Of a stretch of 32,954 nucleotides of DNA, positions 17,524-27,249 are shown in pieces. Origin of the DNA: an uncultured Acetobacteraceae bacterium. GTDB lineage: Bacteria; Pseudomonadota; Alphaproteobacteria; Acetobacterales; Acetobacteraceae. Where the stretch lies: assembly GCA_937873225.1 (NCBI GenBank), contig CALMVN010000119.1, positions 1 through 32,954 of the forward strand, written 5' to 3'. The notes under the pieces were generated by a model. The model had not been told where the DNA came from. It did not search any database and saw only the letters and a program-made list of their open reading frames with translations. Position 1 is the first letter of the stretch, and each line of letters opens with the position of its first letter. The translations under genes and the position numbers were made by a program.

Positions 17524-18108
17524 ATGAACGTGTCGAAGCCGATCCGTGCGTCCCGGCCGATGCTGCTGCCGGCCCTGTCTGCCTGCGCCGCGCCCGTGCT
17601 GGCGACGGCGCTGCTGTCCGGATGCGGGCCGCAGAACCCGGACGCGTTCGCGCCGGCCTGCGCGTCGGTGGGGCTGCTGGCCGAGGCCGCGGACTACACC
17701 GACTACGGCCCGGACCGGGTCTCGCGTCCCGACCTGAGCCGCCTCCTCAGCCACGGCAGCATCATCGGCGTGTCCGGGCATTGCAGCAACGCCGCCGGCG
17801 GCACCGCGCTGCACACGGTGGTGCAGGTGCAGATGGCGATCGACCGCGGTCCGGCCGCCACGGGCAGCAGCCTGGACATCCCGTACTTCCTCGCCGTGAC
17901 GCTGGACGGCACGGTGGTCAGCAAGCTCGGTCTCGCGGCCCACGCGCAGTTCCCGGACAACGGCGACAAGGTGCTGGTCAAGACCGACCCGGTGGCGCTG
18001 GACCTGCCCGTCACGCGGCACCGGCCCGGTTCGGCGTACCGGATCGAGGTGGGCTTCCAGCTTTCGCCGCAGCAGCTCGACTACAACCGCGCCCATCCCG
18101 GACGCTGA
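17524..18108 (+). CDS. Predicted lipoprotein of unknown function
   Basis: Encodes 194 aa. The N-terminus has a basic start ([12 protein letters not shown]), a hydrophobic stretch and a lipobox LLSGC with Cys34 as the lipidation site. The mature part starts [20 protein letters not shown] and contains ADYTDYG, a [13 protein letters not shown] strand and [16 protein letters not shown]. It looks like a beta-rich periplasmic or outer-membrane-anchored domain. I cannot name the family. It is divergent from ispH (120 bp) and 88 bp before gcvH on the same strand. Confidence 0.85.
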   Translation: MNVSKPIRASRPMLLPALSACAAPVLATALLSGCGPQNPDAFAPACASVGLLAEAADYTDYGPDRVSRPDLSRLLSHGSIIGVSGHCSNAAGGTALHTVVQVQMAIDRGPAATGSSLDIPYFLAVTLDGTVVSKLGLAAHAQFPDNGDKVLVKTDPVALDLPVTRHRPGSAYRIEVGFQLSPQQLDYNRAHPGR

Positions 18109-18196
18109 CGCGAACGCGCGCACGCGCACCGGGGAACGCGAACCAAAACCGGACACGGCGTTGGATGCGTCACGACCGCAGGAGGAGTTCGAAGCG

Positions 18197-18574
18197 ATGG
18201 CCGACATCCGCTACACCAAGGACCACGAGTGGGTCCGCCTCGAGGCCGACGGCACCGCCACGGTCGGCATCACCGACCACGCCCAGGAGGCGCTGGGCGA
18301 CGTCGTGTTCGTGGAGCTGCCGATCGCCGACCGCGTGCTGGCGGAAGGCGAAAGCTGCGCCGTGGTGGAAAGCGTGAAGGCGGCCTCCGACGTGTACGCG
18401 CCGCTGTCCGGCACGGTGCTGGAAGCCAACGAGCTGCTGGCCGACGACCCCTCCCTGGTCAACCGCGACCCGGAGGACGAGGCCTGGTTCTTCCGGATGG
18501 AGCCGTCCGATCCGGAGGCCTTCAAGGCGCTGATGGACGAGGACGCCTACCAGAGCTTCGTCGAGTCGCTGTGA
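18197..18574 (+). CDS. gcvH: Glycine cleavage system H protein
   Basis: Encodes 125 aa. It carries the lipoyl arm that shuttles the aminomethyl group between the P, T and L proteins. Lipoylation is expected at Lys61 in [17 protein letters not shown]. The start [20 protein letters not shown] at 18197 has AGGAGG about 12 bases upstream. Length is typical. The genes for GcvT and GcvP are not in the window: the preceding gene is a lipoprotein and the next is on the other strand. Confidence 0.97.
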   Translation: MADIRYTKDHEWVRLEADGTATVGITDHAQEALGDVVFVELPIADRVLAEGESCAVVESVKAASDVYAPLSGTVLEANELLADDPSLVNRDPEDEAWFFRMEPSDPEAFKALMDEDAYQSFVESL

Positions 18575-18607
18575 CCGGCGCGCGCGGACGGGCCGAGGCC
18601 CGCTGCC

Positions 18608-19072
18608 TCACTGCGCGCCGCCCACGTACGCCTTGAGGCTCTCGACCTCGGTCGCCTGCTGCACCATGCGCGCCTTCACCACGTCGCCGATGCTCACCAT
18701 GCCCACCAGCACCTCGTGCTCCAGCACCGGCAGGTGCCGCACCCGGCGCTCGGTCATCATCGCGGCCGCGTCGGCCAGGTCCGCGGACAGGCCGATCGTG
18801 CTCCGCACCTCGCTCATGACCTGCGACGCCGCCATGTCAAGCACGTCGCCGGCGCTGTGGGCTTCCGCCAGGGCGCGGATGACGTCGCGCTCGCTGACGA
18901 TGCCCAGGATGTGCCGGTCCCGTATGTCGAACCGGTTGGCGGCGGGATCGAGCACCAGCACGGCGCCGATCCCGTGCTGTCGCAGGGTGCTCACCACCGC
19001 GCTCACGCTGGCGTTCGGCGGGACGCTCACGACGGTGCGGCCCTTGCTGTTCAGGATAGCCTCGATCGTCAT
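18608..19072 (-). CDS. Tandem CBS-domain protein
   Basis: Encodes 154 aa, with two CBS domains (about 10-70 and 80-140) and nothing else. Characteristic pieces are the first-domain ending HILGIVSERDVIRALAE and the second-domain ending RRVRHLPVLEHEVLVGMVSI. Stand-alone CBS pairs sense adenine nucleotides and modulate partner proteins; the partner is unknown. AGGGAG precedes ATG 19072 (MTIEAILNSKG). It is convergent with gcvH and divergent from the MFS gene. Confidence 0.93.
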   Translation of the reverse strand: MTIEAILNSKGRTVVSVPPNASVSAVVSTLRQHGIGAVLVLDPAANRFDIRDRHILGIVSERDVIRALAEAHSAGDVLDMAASQVMSEVRSTIGLSADLADAAAMMTERRVRHLPVLEHEVLVGMVSIGDVVKARMVQQATEVESLKAYVGGAQ

Positions 19073-19193
19073 GATGCCCGCTCCCTTCGTCGTTCGACGC
19101 TTCGGGTCCTGCGCCCCGTGCCGCAGGAGGATGATCCCACCGGGGCGGACACGTCCAGGCGCAGTCTCGTGATGGGAAACCAGCGTTCCTTCG

Positions 19194-20408
19194 GTGGATA
19201 GCGTGCCGCCGCATGAGGCGTCGCTTGAGCAGGCCTGGCGACGCAACCTGTTCGTGTGCACGTTCGGCGCCTTCACCACCGTGCTGGCGATGACCCTGCT
19301 GCTGCCGTTCCTGCCGCTCTACGTCGCGGCACTCGGGGTGCGGAACCCGGGCGCGGTCGCGCAATGGTCGGGCATCACCTTCGGCGCGACCTTTCTCGCC
19401 TCCGGTGCTGCAGCGCCGTTCTGGGGCCGGGTCGCGGACCGCTGGGGGCGCAAGCCGATCCTGGTGCGGGCCAGCCTCGGCATGGCGGCGTGCATGGCGC
19501 TGACCGGCACCGTGCAGACCATCTGGCAGCTTCTGGCGCTCCGGCTGCTGACCGGGCTGCTCGGCGGCTACGCGTCCGGCTCGACGCTGCTGGTGGCGAC
19601 GCAGACCCCGAAGGCGCGCTCGGCCTGGGCGCTTGGGGTGCTGTCCTCCGGGATCATGGCAGGCGGCGTGGCGGGGCCGCTGCTGGGCGGGGCGCTGCCG
19701 CCGCTGATCGGGGTACGCCGGACCTTCCTGCTCGCGGGCGGGGTGATCTTCGTGGCGTTCCTGGCCACGGTGCTGCTGATCCGGGAAGCGAGGCCCGAGC
19801 GCGTCGTCGGACCGCGCCCGGGCGCCTGGTCGGAGGTTCCGGACCGGCGCGCGGTGCTGGCGATGCTGCTGACCGGCACCCTGCTCACGCTCGCCAACAT
19901 GTCGATCGAGCCGATCGTCACCCTCTACGTGGCGCAGTTGATGCCCCGCGGCGGCCCGGTCACGGTGATGTCCGGCCTGATCATGGCCGCGGCGGCGCTC
20001 GGCAGCGTCCTCGCCGCCCCGCCAGTGGGCCGGATCGCGGACCGGATCGGGCCCCGGCGTGTGGTGGTCGCCGGCCTGCTGGCCTGCGCGCTGCTGCTCC
20101 TGCCGCAGGCGCTGGTGACGCGGACGTGGCAGCTGCTGGTTCTGCGCTTCCTGATGGGCGCGGCCCTGGCCGGGCTGTCTCCCGCGATCACCAGCATGAT
20201 CCGCCATGCGGTGCCCCTGACGGTCGCCGGACGCATCCTGTCCCTGAACACCTCCGCCCAGTACGTCGGCTTCGTCGCCGGCCCGCTCCTGGGCGGGATC
20301 GTCGCGGCCCATCTCGGCATGCGCCCGGTGTTCCTCGTCACCAGCCTGCTGATGCTGGCCGGCGCCGTCCTCGCCTCGAGGCTGCGGGACTTGCCACCCG
20401 GCCGATAA
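19194..20408 (+). CDS. mdtG: MdtG-like MFS efflux transporter
   Basis: Encodes about 404 aa and 12 predicted membrane helices, an inner-membrane proton-driven exporter. The loop 2-3 signature is RVADRWGRKPIL. WRRNLFVCTFGAF, the LPFLPLYVAALGV segment, QWSGITFGATFLASG and TQTPKARSAWALGVLS closely resemble E. coli MdtG as I remember it, which is linked to drug and deoxycholate tolerance. The start is taken as GTG 19194; GTG 19203 is equally possible and neither has a strong ribosome-binding site. It is divergent from the CBS gene by 121 bp. Substrates are not predictable. Confidence 0.88.
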   Translation: MDSVPPHEASLEQAWRRNLFVCTFGAFTTVLAMTLLLPFLPLYVAALGVRNPGAVAQWSGITFGATFLASGAAAPFWGRVADRWGRKPILVRASLGMAACMALTGTVQTIWQLLALRLLTGLLGGYASGSTLLVATQTPKARSAWALGVLSSGIMAGGVAGPLLGGALPPLIGVRRTFLLAGGVIFVAFLATVLLIREARPERVVGPRPGAWSEVPDRRAVLAMLLTGTLLTLANMSIEPIVTLYVAQLMPRGGPVTVMSGLIMAAAALGSVLAAPPVGRIADRIGPRRVVVAGLLACALLLLPQALVTRTWQLLVLRFLMGAALAGLSPAITSMIRHAVPLTVAGRILSLNTSAQYVGFVAGPLLGGIVAAHLGMRPVFLVTSLLMLAGAVLASRLRDLPPGR

Positions 20409-20456
20409 TGCAACACTCGGGTTGCCGGAGGGATCGAGCCGCAAGGCAGATCGATG

Positions 20457-20497
20457 CCCTTTGGCGGGCCCCCGGGGGCAGCGCCCCTTGCCTCGGC
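20457..20497. repeat. GC-rich palindromic element, REP-like
   Basis: It contains a 12-bp perfect palindrome GCCCCCGGGGGC (20468-20479) and an overlapping hairpin GGGGC-AGC-GCCCC (20475-20487), preceded by CTTTGGCGG. The form resembles short intergenic palindromes that are abundant in some Acetobacteraceae genomes. It lies between the MFS stop and the OPT start and could end transcription or mark a dispersed repeat. No second copy is seen in this window. Confidence 0.35.
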
Positions 20498-20517
20498 CTT
20501 TTCCTGGGAGCCGCCCG

Positions 20518-22542
20518 ATGCCGCCTCGTGAACTCACCGTGCGCGGCCTGCTGCTCGGCGCCCTGCTCACGATCGTCTTCACCGCCTCCAACATCTATCT
20601 CGGCCTCAGGATCGGCCTGACCTTCGCCTCCTCCATCCCGGCCGCGGTGATCTCCATGGCGGCGCTTCGCGCCTTCGGCGGCGGCATCCTGGAGAACAAC
20701 ATGGTGCAGACGCAGGCCTCGGCCGCCGGCACCCTGTCCTCCATCATCTTCGTGCTGCCCGGCCTGGTGATGATCGGCTACTGGCAGGGCTTCCCGTTCT
20801 GGCCGGTGGCGGCGATCTGCGGCGCAGGCGGCATGCTGGGGGTGCTGTTCACCATCCCGCTGCGACGCGCGCTGGTGACCGGCAGCACCCTGCCCTATCC
20901 GGAAGGCACCGCGGCGGCCGAGGTGCTGCGTGCCGGGTCGGGCGAGGCCGGCCACGGCGCCGGCGCCGAAAGCGGGCTGCGGGCGCTGGTCACCGGCAGC
21001 GCGGTGTCGGCCGGGTTCAGCCTGCTGAGCGGGGGCCTGCGCGTGCTGGGCGACAGCGCCAGCCTCACCTTCAGCGCCGGCAGCGCGGTGTTCCGCCTGT
21101 CCACCGGCTTCTCGCTGGCGCTGGTCGGTGCCGGCTACCTGGTGGGCATCGTCGGCGGCCTGGCGATGCTGCTGGGTGCGGCGCTCAGCTGGCTGGTGGC
21201 GGTGCCGGTGCTGACCGCGCTCACGCCGCGCCCGGCGGGGGTCGACATCGTGACCTTCGCCACCGGCCTCTGGTCGCACAAGGTGCGGCTGATCGGCGCC
21301 GGCACTATCGCCATCGCCGCGGTGTGGACGCTGCTGAACCTCCTCGGGCCGGTCGCGGCCGGGCTGCGCGTCGCCCTTCGCGCCGGCAGGCAGCAGCACG
21401 GCGCCGGCGCCGGCGACACCCAGACCGACCGCGACCTGTCGCCGCGCGTCATCGGCGTGCTGGGTGCCGCCCTGCTCGCCTGCCTGCTGGCGGCGTTCGG
21501 CGCCTTCCTGTGGCAGGACGCGGCCGCCGCCGGCAGCCCGGCCGCCGCCCTGCTCGGCGTCGCGGTCGTCTGCGTCGTGTTCTGCGCCCTGTTCGGGTTC
21601 CTGGTGGCGGCGGCCTGCGGCTACATGGCCGGGATCGTCGGCTCCTCGGCCAGCCCGATCTCCGGCATCGCCATCGTCGCGGTGCTTCTGGTGTCTCTGC
21701 TGCTGCTGACGCTGGACGCCCTCGGGCTGCTGCCCGGCGCCTTCGACGCCAACGGGCGTCGCCTGGCGATCGGCAGCGTGCTGTTCGTGACCTCCGCCGT
21801 GCTGGCGTCGGCGACCATCTCCAACGACAACCTCCAGGACCTCAAGACCGGGCAGCTGGTCGGCGCCACCCCGTGGCGGCAGCAGGTGGCGCTGCTGGCC
21901 GGCTGCGTGGTGGGGGCCGCGGTGATCGCGCCGGTGCTGAACCTGCTCTACGGCGCCTACGGCTTCGCCGGCGCCCTGCCGCGCCCGGGCATGGACCCGA
22001 CCCGGGCGCTGGCGGCGCCGCAGGCGCTGCTGCTGTCGACGCTGGCGCGCGGCATCTTCCTGCACCAGCTCGACTGGACCATGGTGCTGATCGGCGTGGC
22101 GCTGGGCGCGCTCCTGGTCGGCGCCGACGGGTGGCTGCGGCGCGGCGGCCGCTCGCTGCCGGTGCTGGCGGTCGGCATCGGGCTCTACCTGCCGCCCACG
22201 GTGTCGGTCACCCTGGTGGTCGGCGCGGTACTGTCCTGGGCGATCAACCGGGCGCTGTCGCGCCGCGAGACGACGGGCCGCGCCTTGGCGCCGATGCCGG
22301 CCGATCCCATGTTGGACACGACCCGGCGTCGCGGGGTGATGCTGGCCTCCGGCTTCATCGTCGGCGAAAGCCTGATGGGGGTGGCGATCGCCGCCGTGAT
22401 CGGCGGGACCGGCAGCGAGAACGCCCTCGCGGTGGTCGGTCCCGGCTTCGCGGGCACGGCCACGTGGCTCGGCGCCGGCGCGTTCGTCCTGGTCTGCGCC
22501 GGGTTCGCCTGGACGATCCTGCGTCGGCGCGTGCCGGCCTGA
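20518..22542 (+). CDS. OPT-family oligopeptide transporter
   Basis: Encodes 674 aa with about 14-16 hydrophobic segments. The start MPPRELTVRGLLLGALLTIV has GGGAG 7 bases upstream. Family marks are the opening GLLLGALLTIVFTASNIYLG, NNMVQTQASAAGTLSS, TGSTLPYPEGTAAAEVL, and the later ISNDNLQDLKTGQLVGATPW. Bacterial members of this branch (TIGR00733) are thought to import peptides or metal chelates with protons. No ligand is suggested by neighbours except the monooxygenase 30 bp downstream, which may be co-transcribed. Confidence 0.95.
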   Translation: MPPRELTVRGLLLGALLTIVFTASNIYLGLRIGLTFASSIPAAVISMAALRAFGGGILENNMVQTQASAAGTLSSIIFVLPGLVMIGYWQGFPFWPVAAICGAGGMLGVLFTIPLRRALVTGSTLPYPEGTAAAEVLRAGSGEAGHGAGAESGLRALVTGSAVSAGFSLLSGGLRVLGDSASLTFSAGSAVFRLSTGFSLALVGAGYLVGIVGGLAMLLGAALSWLVAVPVLTALTPRPAGVDIVTFATGLWSHKVRLIGAGTIAIAAVWTLLNLLGPVAAGLRVALRAGRQQHGAGAGDTQTDRDLSPRVIGVLGAALLACLLAAFGAFLWQDAAAAGSPAAALLGVAVVCVVFCALFGFLVAAACGYMAGIVGSSASPISGIAIVAVLLVSLLLLTLDALGLLPGAFDANGRRLAIGSVLFVTSAVLASATISNDNLQDLKTGQLVGATPWRQQVALLAGCVVGAAVIAPVLNLLYGAYGFAGALPRPGMDPTRALAAPQALLLSTLARGIFLHQLDWTMVLIGVALGALLVGADGWLRRGGRSLPVLAVGIGLYLPPTVSVTLVVGAVLSWAINRALSRRETTGRALAPMPADPMLDTTRRRGVMLASGFIVGESLMGVAIAAVIGGTGSENALAVVGPGFAGTATWLGAGAFVLVCAGFAWTILRRRVPA

Positions 22543-22572
22543 GGGCCCAGGCAGGAAGAAAGGTTTCGATCC

Positions 22573-23592
22573 ATGATCCCGTTCTCGGTTCTCGACCTGT
22601 CGCCGATCATCGAGGGCGGCGACGCGGCGCTCGCCTTCCGCAACACGCTCGACCTGGCGCGCCATGCGGAAGGGTGGGGGTTCCACCGCTACTGGCTGGC
22701 CGAGCACCACAACATGCCGGGCATCGCGTCGGCGGCGACGGCGGTGGTGATCGGGCACGTGGCGGCCGGCACGCGCACGATCCGGGTGGGTGCGGGCGGC
22801 ATCATGCTGCCGAACCACGCGCCGCTGGCGATCGCCGAGCAGTTCGGCACCCTGGCCTCGCTGCATCCGGGCCGGATCGACCTCGGGCTTGGCCGCGCGC
22901 CGGGCTCGGACCAGCGCACCATGCTGGCGCTGCGGCGCGACCCGGCGAGCGGCGACACCTTTCCGCGCGACGTGCTGGAGCTGCAGGGCTATTTCCGCCC
23001 GGCGGAGCCGGGGCAGGCGATCCAGGCGGTGCCCGGCGCGGGGCTCGACGTGCCGATCTGGCTGCTGGGATCGAGCCTGTTCAGCGCCCAGCTCGCCGCC
23101 ATGCTGGGGCTGCCGTTCGCGTTCGCCTCGCACTTCGCGCCGGACGCGATGGGGGCGGCGATCGACATCTATCGCAGCCGGTTCGAGCCCTCCGCCGCGC
23201 TGAGCAGGCCCTACGTGATGCTGGGCGTGAACGTGTTCGCGGCCGACACCGACGCGGAGGCGAGGTTCATCGCCACCTCGGCGCAGCAGCAGTTCATCTC
23301 GCTGCGTCGGGGCACGCCGGGCAAGCTGAAGCCGCCGGTGCGCTCCATGGACGGGCTGTGGAGCCCGGCGGAGGAGGCACAGGTGCGGCATACGTTGTCG
23401 GCTGCGATCGTCGGCAGCCCGGACACGGTGCGTCGCGGGCTCGACGGCTTCATCCGGCGCACCGGCGCCGACGAGCTGCTGGTGGCGGGACAGATCTTTG
23501 ACCACCAGGCCCGGCTGCGCTCGTACGGCATCGTGGCGGACGCGCATGCGGCGCTGTCGCGGGATGGAGCGGGGGCTGCTGCGGCGGCGTGA
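22573..23592 (+). CDS. Luciferase-like (LLM class) flavin-dependent monooxygenase
   Basis: Encodes 339 aa and a (beta/alpha)8 bacterial-luciferase fold. It starts [40 protein letters not shown] and [20 protein letters not shown], then [10 protein letters not shown], are typical of the MsnO8/TIGR03558 branch, which uses FMNH2. The real substrate of these proteins is generally unknown. AGGAAGAAAGG precedes ATG 22573. The protein ends in a low-complexity GAGAAAAA tail. It follows the OPT gene by 30 bp. Confidence 0.93.
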   Translation: MIPFSVLDLSPIIEGGDAALAFRNTLDLARHAEGWGFHRYWLAEHHNMPGIASAATAVVIGHVAAGTRTIRVGAGGIMLPNHAPLAIAEQFGTLASLHPGRIDLGLGRAPGSDQRTMLALRRDPASGDTFPRDVLELQGYFRPAEPGQAIQAVPGAGLDVPIWLLGSSLFSAQLAAMLGLPFAFASHFAPDAMGAAIDIYRSRFEPSAALSRPYVMLGVNVFAADTDAEARFIATSAQQQFISLRRGTPGKLKPPVRSMDGLWSPAEEAQVRHTLSAAIVGSPDTVRRGLDGFIRRTGADELLVAGQIFDHQARLRSYGIVADAHAALSRDGAGAAAAA

Positions 23593-24138
23593 GGGATCTA
23601 CGCCGCGTCATGTCGGTTTCGAACCAACGGGATGATGTCGACCATCTCGGCGATGCTTGTGAAAAACGCTCGATGAAGCAGCATGCTGGCCGTTCCGTGC
23701 TCGTCTTGGACGTTTAAGAGGTTATGCTTTCTCCCTGAGCTGTCGTTTGTTCAACCAGGTCCTTCCTGGACAGGCCGGGCGGTCGTGAGGACCGCCCTCG
23801 GGGTGCAGCCAAGGGGAAGGGCGGCTCGATCGACTGGCTTGTTCGGCGGCGGCGGGTCGGCATGCTGTTGGTCTGCCTCGGCGGTCCCGGACCTGGAGAC
23901 TACGCTGTCTCAACCGCAGAGGTGCTGCGGAATCGCGAACGTGGGAGGCTCGACGGCGAGTGGAGACGCCGTGGCATGGTGTCATGAAATGGTGTCATGA
24001 TTCCGTGCTGGCGGTCCTGCGGCGGGAGAGGGTCAGGGTGCGCCGCCGCCGTCGCTCCGCTGCGTCGCGCTGAACTCCAGCGTGGCGTCGCCCATCTGTC
24101 CGTCCTTCCAGCCGCGCAACAACCGGTAGAGCGGATCC
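23593..24138. other. Intergenic region with possible gene remnants
   Basis: No complete gene is supported. On the minus strand, 23757-23598 stays open for about 52 codons and reads protein-like (MLLHRAFFTSIAEMVDIIPL...), ending at the TAG at 23598-23600. A second minus-strand open stretch ends at the TGA 24033-24035 (YRLLRGWKDGQMGDATLEFS...). GC is lower over 23600-23760. Both look like gene ends without starts; no family is recognised. Confidence 0.3.
23976..24000 (+). repeat. Two 12-bp direct repeats
   Basis: ATGGTGTCATGA occurs at 23976-23987 and again at 23989-24000, a 13-bp period. Each ends in the palindrome TCATGA. It could be a small operator or a replication slippage product; the nearby genes point away from or end towards it. 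Confidence 0.6.
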
Positions 24139-25614
24139 CTACTCGACGACCGGCTCCGGCGCGCCCTGCTTCACCGTCACCGCCGGCACCAGCGTGGCGA
24201 GCAGCAGGGTTAGCACGGTCATCGCGAAGACCGCCCAGAAGGTGAGGTGCAGCGACTGCCCCAGTGCCGCGCGCACGGCGCTGTCGCGTGCGGCCCGGCC
24301 GGGCTGGCCGAGCAGCTGCCGGATGGCTTCGAAGTCGGCCGCACCGTGGCCGCCGTGCCGTGCCAGGCTGAGGTTCAGCACGCCGCCGAACACGGTGGCG
24401 CCGAGCGTGCTCCCGAGGTTGCGCGAGAAGATGTTGGATGCGGTCGCCGAGCCGCGCTCGGCCCAGCCGACGCTGCCCTGGATCAGCACGATGGCCGCGG
24501 TGCTGAGGAACCCCATCCCGAGCCCCATCACCAGCGAGCCGATGCCCGCCACGGCCGGCGCCGTGCCCGGCTTCAGGACGAGAAAGGCCAGCGCTCCGGC
24601 GGGAAGCAGCGCCGCGCCGAACAGGAGGGTGGCGCGCAGGCCGAAGCGGCCGAAGTTGCGCGCGGCCACCGTGGCGCCGATCGGCCAGCCGAGCACCATG
24701 ACGGTCAGCGTGAACCCCGCGACCAGCGCCGAGCGGCCCATCACGCCCTGGACGAACATGGGCAGGAAGGTGGTCAGGCCGATGATCGCCATGCCGCTGA
24801 GCAGGGTCGTGATGTTGGTCGCCGCGATCACCGGGCGGCCCCAGAGCGAAAAGGCGAGCATGGGGTCGCGGGCCCGCCGCTCCTGCCAGACGAACAACGC
24901 CGCGCCGAGCACGAACACGCCGCCAGCCCGGAGCGCCGTCCGGCTGCCGCCGACGGTGCCCGCCTCCGTGACGGCCAGCATCAGGGCGGCGATCGCCACC
25001 GCGAACAGCGCAGCACCCGCCACGTCCAGGCTGCGGACCCCCTTCGCCACGTCCTCCCGCAGGAAGGCGGTGAAGCCCGCCGCGGCTGCAAGGCCGATCG
25101 GAAGGTTGATCCAGAAGATCCAGCCCCAGCTCAGGTGCTGGATGATCAGCCCACCGGCCAGCGGACCGAGGACGGACGAGATGCCCCACACGCTGGCGAG
25201 CCAACCCTGGATCCGTCCCCGCTCCTCGACCGAGTAGAGGTCGCCGACCACGGTGAGCGAGACCGGCTGGATGGCGCCCGCGCCCACGCCCTGCAGCAGG
25301 CGGAAGGCGATCAGCGACGACATGGACCAGGCGAAGCCGCACAGGGTCGAGCCGAGGAGGAACACCGCGATCCCCACCAGCAGCACCGGCTTGCGGCCGT
25401 ACAGGTCGGCGAGCTTGCCGAACACCACGGTGGTCGCGGTCTGGGTCAGCAGGAAGGACGAGAACACCCACGCATACAGATGCAGATCGCCGAGCTGGCC
25501 CGCGATCTGCGGCATGGCGGTCGAGACGATGGTGGCCTCGATCGCGATCATGAACATGGCGGCGATGACGGAGGCCAGGACCAGCGGGCGGCGCAGGGAG
25601 GGAGAAGCGGACAT
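24139..25614 (-). CDS. DHA2-family (14-TM) MFS drug exporter
   Basis: Encodes 491 aa. Helix 1 has IEATIVSTAMPQIAGQLGD, the motif D region of DHA2 exporters (QacA/EmrB/MDR type). The loop 2-3 motif is GKLADLYGRKPVLL, and motif C-like glycine-rich sequence SSVLGPLAGGLII follows in helix 5. Such pumps export drugs or metabolites with proton antiport; the substrate is unknown. ATG 25614 (MSASPSLRRPLVLASVIAAM) fits the topology. It lies 207 bp behind a same-strand SDR gene. Confidence 0.93.
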   Translation of the reverse strand: MSASPSLRRPLVLASVIAAMFMIAIEATIVSTAMPQIAGQLGDLHLYAWVFSSFLLTQTATTVVFGKLADLYGRKPVLLVGIAVFLLGSTLCGFAWSMSSLIAFRLLQGVGAGAIQPVSLTVVGDLYSVEERGRIQGWLASVWGISSVLGPLAGGLIIQHLSWGWIFWINLPIGLAAAAGFTAFLREDVAKGVRSLDVAGAALFAVAIAALMLAVTEAGTVGGSRTALRAGGVFVLGAALFVWQERRARDPMLAFSLWGRPVIAATNITTLLSGMAIIGLTTFLPMFVQGVMGRSALVAGFTLTVMVLGWPIGATVAARNFGRFGLRATLLFGAALLPAGALAFLVLKPGTAPAVAGIGSLVMGLGMGFLSTAAIVLIQGSVGWAERGSATASNIFSRNLGSTLGATVFGGVLNLSLARHGGHGAADFEAIRQLLGQPGRAARDSAVRAALGQSLHLTFWAVFAMTVLTLLLATLVPAVTVKQGAPEPVVE

Positions 25615-25821
25615 GGCGCCTAGCTAGACCGTGCCTGCCCCGCGAGCCAGCCGCCAGGGTAGGCGTGCCGAGCCGGCAGCTGGTGCCGGACAGGCGGACG
25701 GCCAGGCGCCTGATGCGCAGGCATGACGGGCTGCCTGGAGGGCGCCTGCGGTCGGTCACGACGATCGAGGGCGGACATGAGCAGCCGATCCGTCCGATCG
25801 TCTTCCGCGCGCCCGTGCCGG

Positions 25822-26682
25822 CTAGGGCGCCTTGCGGTGCTCCGGGTAGTCGGCGTCGAGCGTGACCTCCTTCCAGGCCTCGAACTCGGCGCGGAGCCGG
25901 TCGAGCTTGGCGTGGGCCAGCTCGAACGCGGGCGCGCCGAGCAGGAGGCGGAGCGGCGGGTTCTCCGCCGTCACCGCGGTGATGATCGCTTCCGCTCCGC
26001 GCACCGGGTCGCCGACCTGGTTGCCGCTCCGCTCGCGGGTCTGGCGCCGGCGGGCGCCGGCGGTCTCGTCGTAGGCGTCGATCGTGGTCCCGCTCTCGAT
26101 GATCGAGCGGCCGGCCCAGTCGGTGCGGAACGGGCCGGGCTCGACGATCAGCACCTTGATGCCGAGCGGGGCGCCCTCGATCGACAGGCTTTCGGACAGG
26201 CCTTCCACGGCGTACTTCGTCGCATGGTAGAAGCCGGTCGCGGCGAAGCTCACGAGGCCGCCGATCGACGAGATGTTGACCACGTGGCCCTTCTTCTGCG
26301 CGCGCATCAGGGGCAGCACCGCCTGGGTCAGCGCGACCAGGCCGAACACGTTGGTCTCGAACTGGGCGCGTATGCCCTCGTCCTCGCCTTCCTCGATCGC
26401 GGCCAGGTAGCCGTAGCCGGCGTTGTTCACGAGCACGTCGATCCGCCCGAACCTGCGCTCGGCTTCCGCGACGGCGTCCCGGATGTTGGCGCGGTCGGTG
26501 ACGTCGAGCCGGATCGCGAGCGCCCGGTCGGCGTGGCCTTCGACGAGGTCGTCGAGCTGTGCCGGGTTGCGCGCGGTCATCACCGCGCGCCAGCCGCGGG
26601 CGAGCACGAGCCGGGCGAGCTCGCGGCCGAACCCGGTCGAGCAGCCGGTGATGAACCAGACGGGCGTTTGGCTGGCTGACAT
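25822..26682 (-). CDS. Classical short-chain dehydrogenase/reductase
   Basis: Encodes 286 aa from ATG 26682 (MSASQTPVWFITGCSTGFGR), with GGAG 8 bases upstream; an upstream in-frame start is less likely. The nucleotide loop is TGCSTGFG (12-19), then NNAGYG (86-91). The catalytic residues Ser139, Tyr152 and Lys156 (FYHATK) are intact. It falls in the 17beta-HSD-like group (cd05374). Arg38 after the second strand (TARNP) suggests NADP(H). The substrate is unknown. It precedes the DHA2 exporter gene on the same strand. Confidence 0.92.
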   Translation of the reverse strand: MSASQTPVWFITGCSTGFGRELARLVLARGWRAVMTARNPAQLDDLVEGHADRALAIRLDVTDRANIRDAVAEAERRFGRIDVLVNNAGYGYLAAIEEGEDEGIRAQFETNVFGLVALTQAVLPLMRAQKKGHVVNISSIGGLVSFAATGFYHATKYAVEGLSESLSIEGAPLGIKVLIVEPGPFRTDWAGRSIIESGTTIDAYDETAGARRRQTRERSGNQVGDPVRGAEAIITAVTAENPPLRLLLGAPAFELAHAKLDRLRAEFEAWKEVTLDADYPEHRKAP

Positions 26683-27249
26683 GAAGGTGCTCCATGTGAA
26701 GGCGTGGAGGGCGGGGCCCGGATTAGGCTGGCCGGATACCGGGACCGCCATCGTGTTCAGGGCTACCTAGTCGCCGGGCCGGTTCCTGCCAAGGCGGCGC
26801 AGGCGCCTGCGTCGCGCGGGCCGGTCCAGCCGTGGATGTTGGGGAATCCACTCCCGGTCGTGCGCCGGCGGGACTGATGCAGGAGATTGTGCTGCACCGC
26901 CCTGGGCAGGCTGCTCGCCACGAGGGTGGTGACGGACCTGTGGTGATCACGGCATCCCGGACATGCCTCGCGGGCATGCATCCCTGGTCGAGGCGGCGGA
27001 TCGAGACGTCCGCCTGTCCATGCCTGCCGCTCCGAAGCGGACGGTCCGGTTCCGGCCGAGAGCCTTGTCCAGCAAGGTCCGCTTCTCGGGCAGGATGCCC
27101 GAAAGCTGCCCATCCGCCACGGCGATCCAGCCTTGAGCACCTTGCGTTGGGCATGGAAGGCAGTTCCCGACACAGGCGCCGTTTGATCTCCCGCCTGCCA
27201 CCCTCGAGAGTGATAAGCTTCCTGGAGGGACTAGTAGGGAGCGCGGCAC
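26683..27249. other. 567-bp divergent intergenic region
   Basis: It separates the two divergent SDR genes. I find no coding sequence with protein-like composition. A small hairpin CATGCC-N5-GGCATG is at 26962-26978. The ribosome-binding region of the plus-strand SDR gene (AGGGA...AGGGAG) closes the region. Promoters for both genes should be here, but I cannot place them. Confidence 0.45.

Noticed and set aside
20338-23547. 1069-codon minus-strand open frame opposite the MFS, OPT and monooxygenase genes
   Set aside because: Low-complexity Arg/Gln/His/Gly composition typical of antisense reading; it spans three real genes.
26962-26978. Hairpin CATGCC-N5-GGCATG as terminator
   Set aside because: Short stem, no T tract, and located in a divergent promoter region rather than at a gene end.
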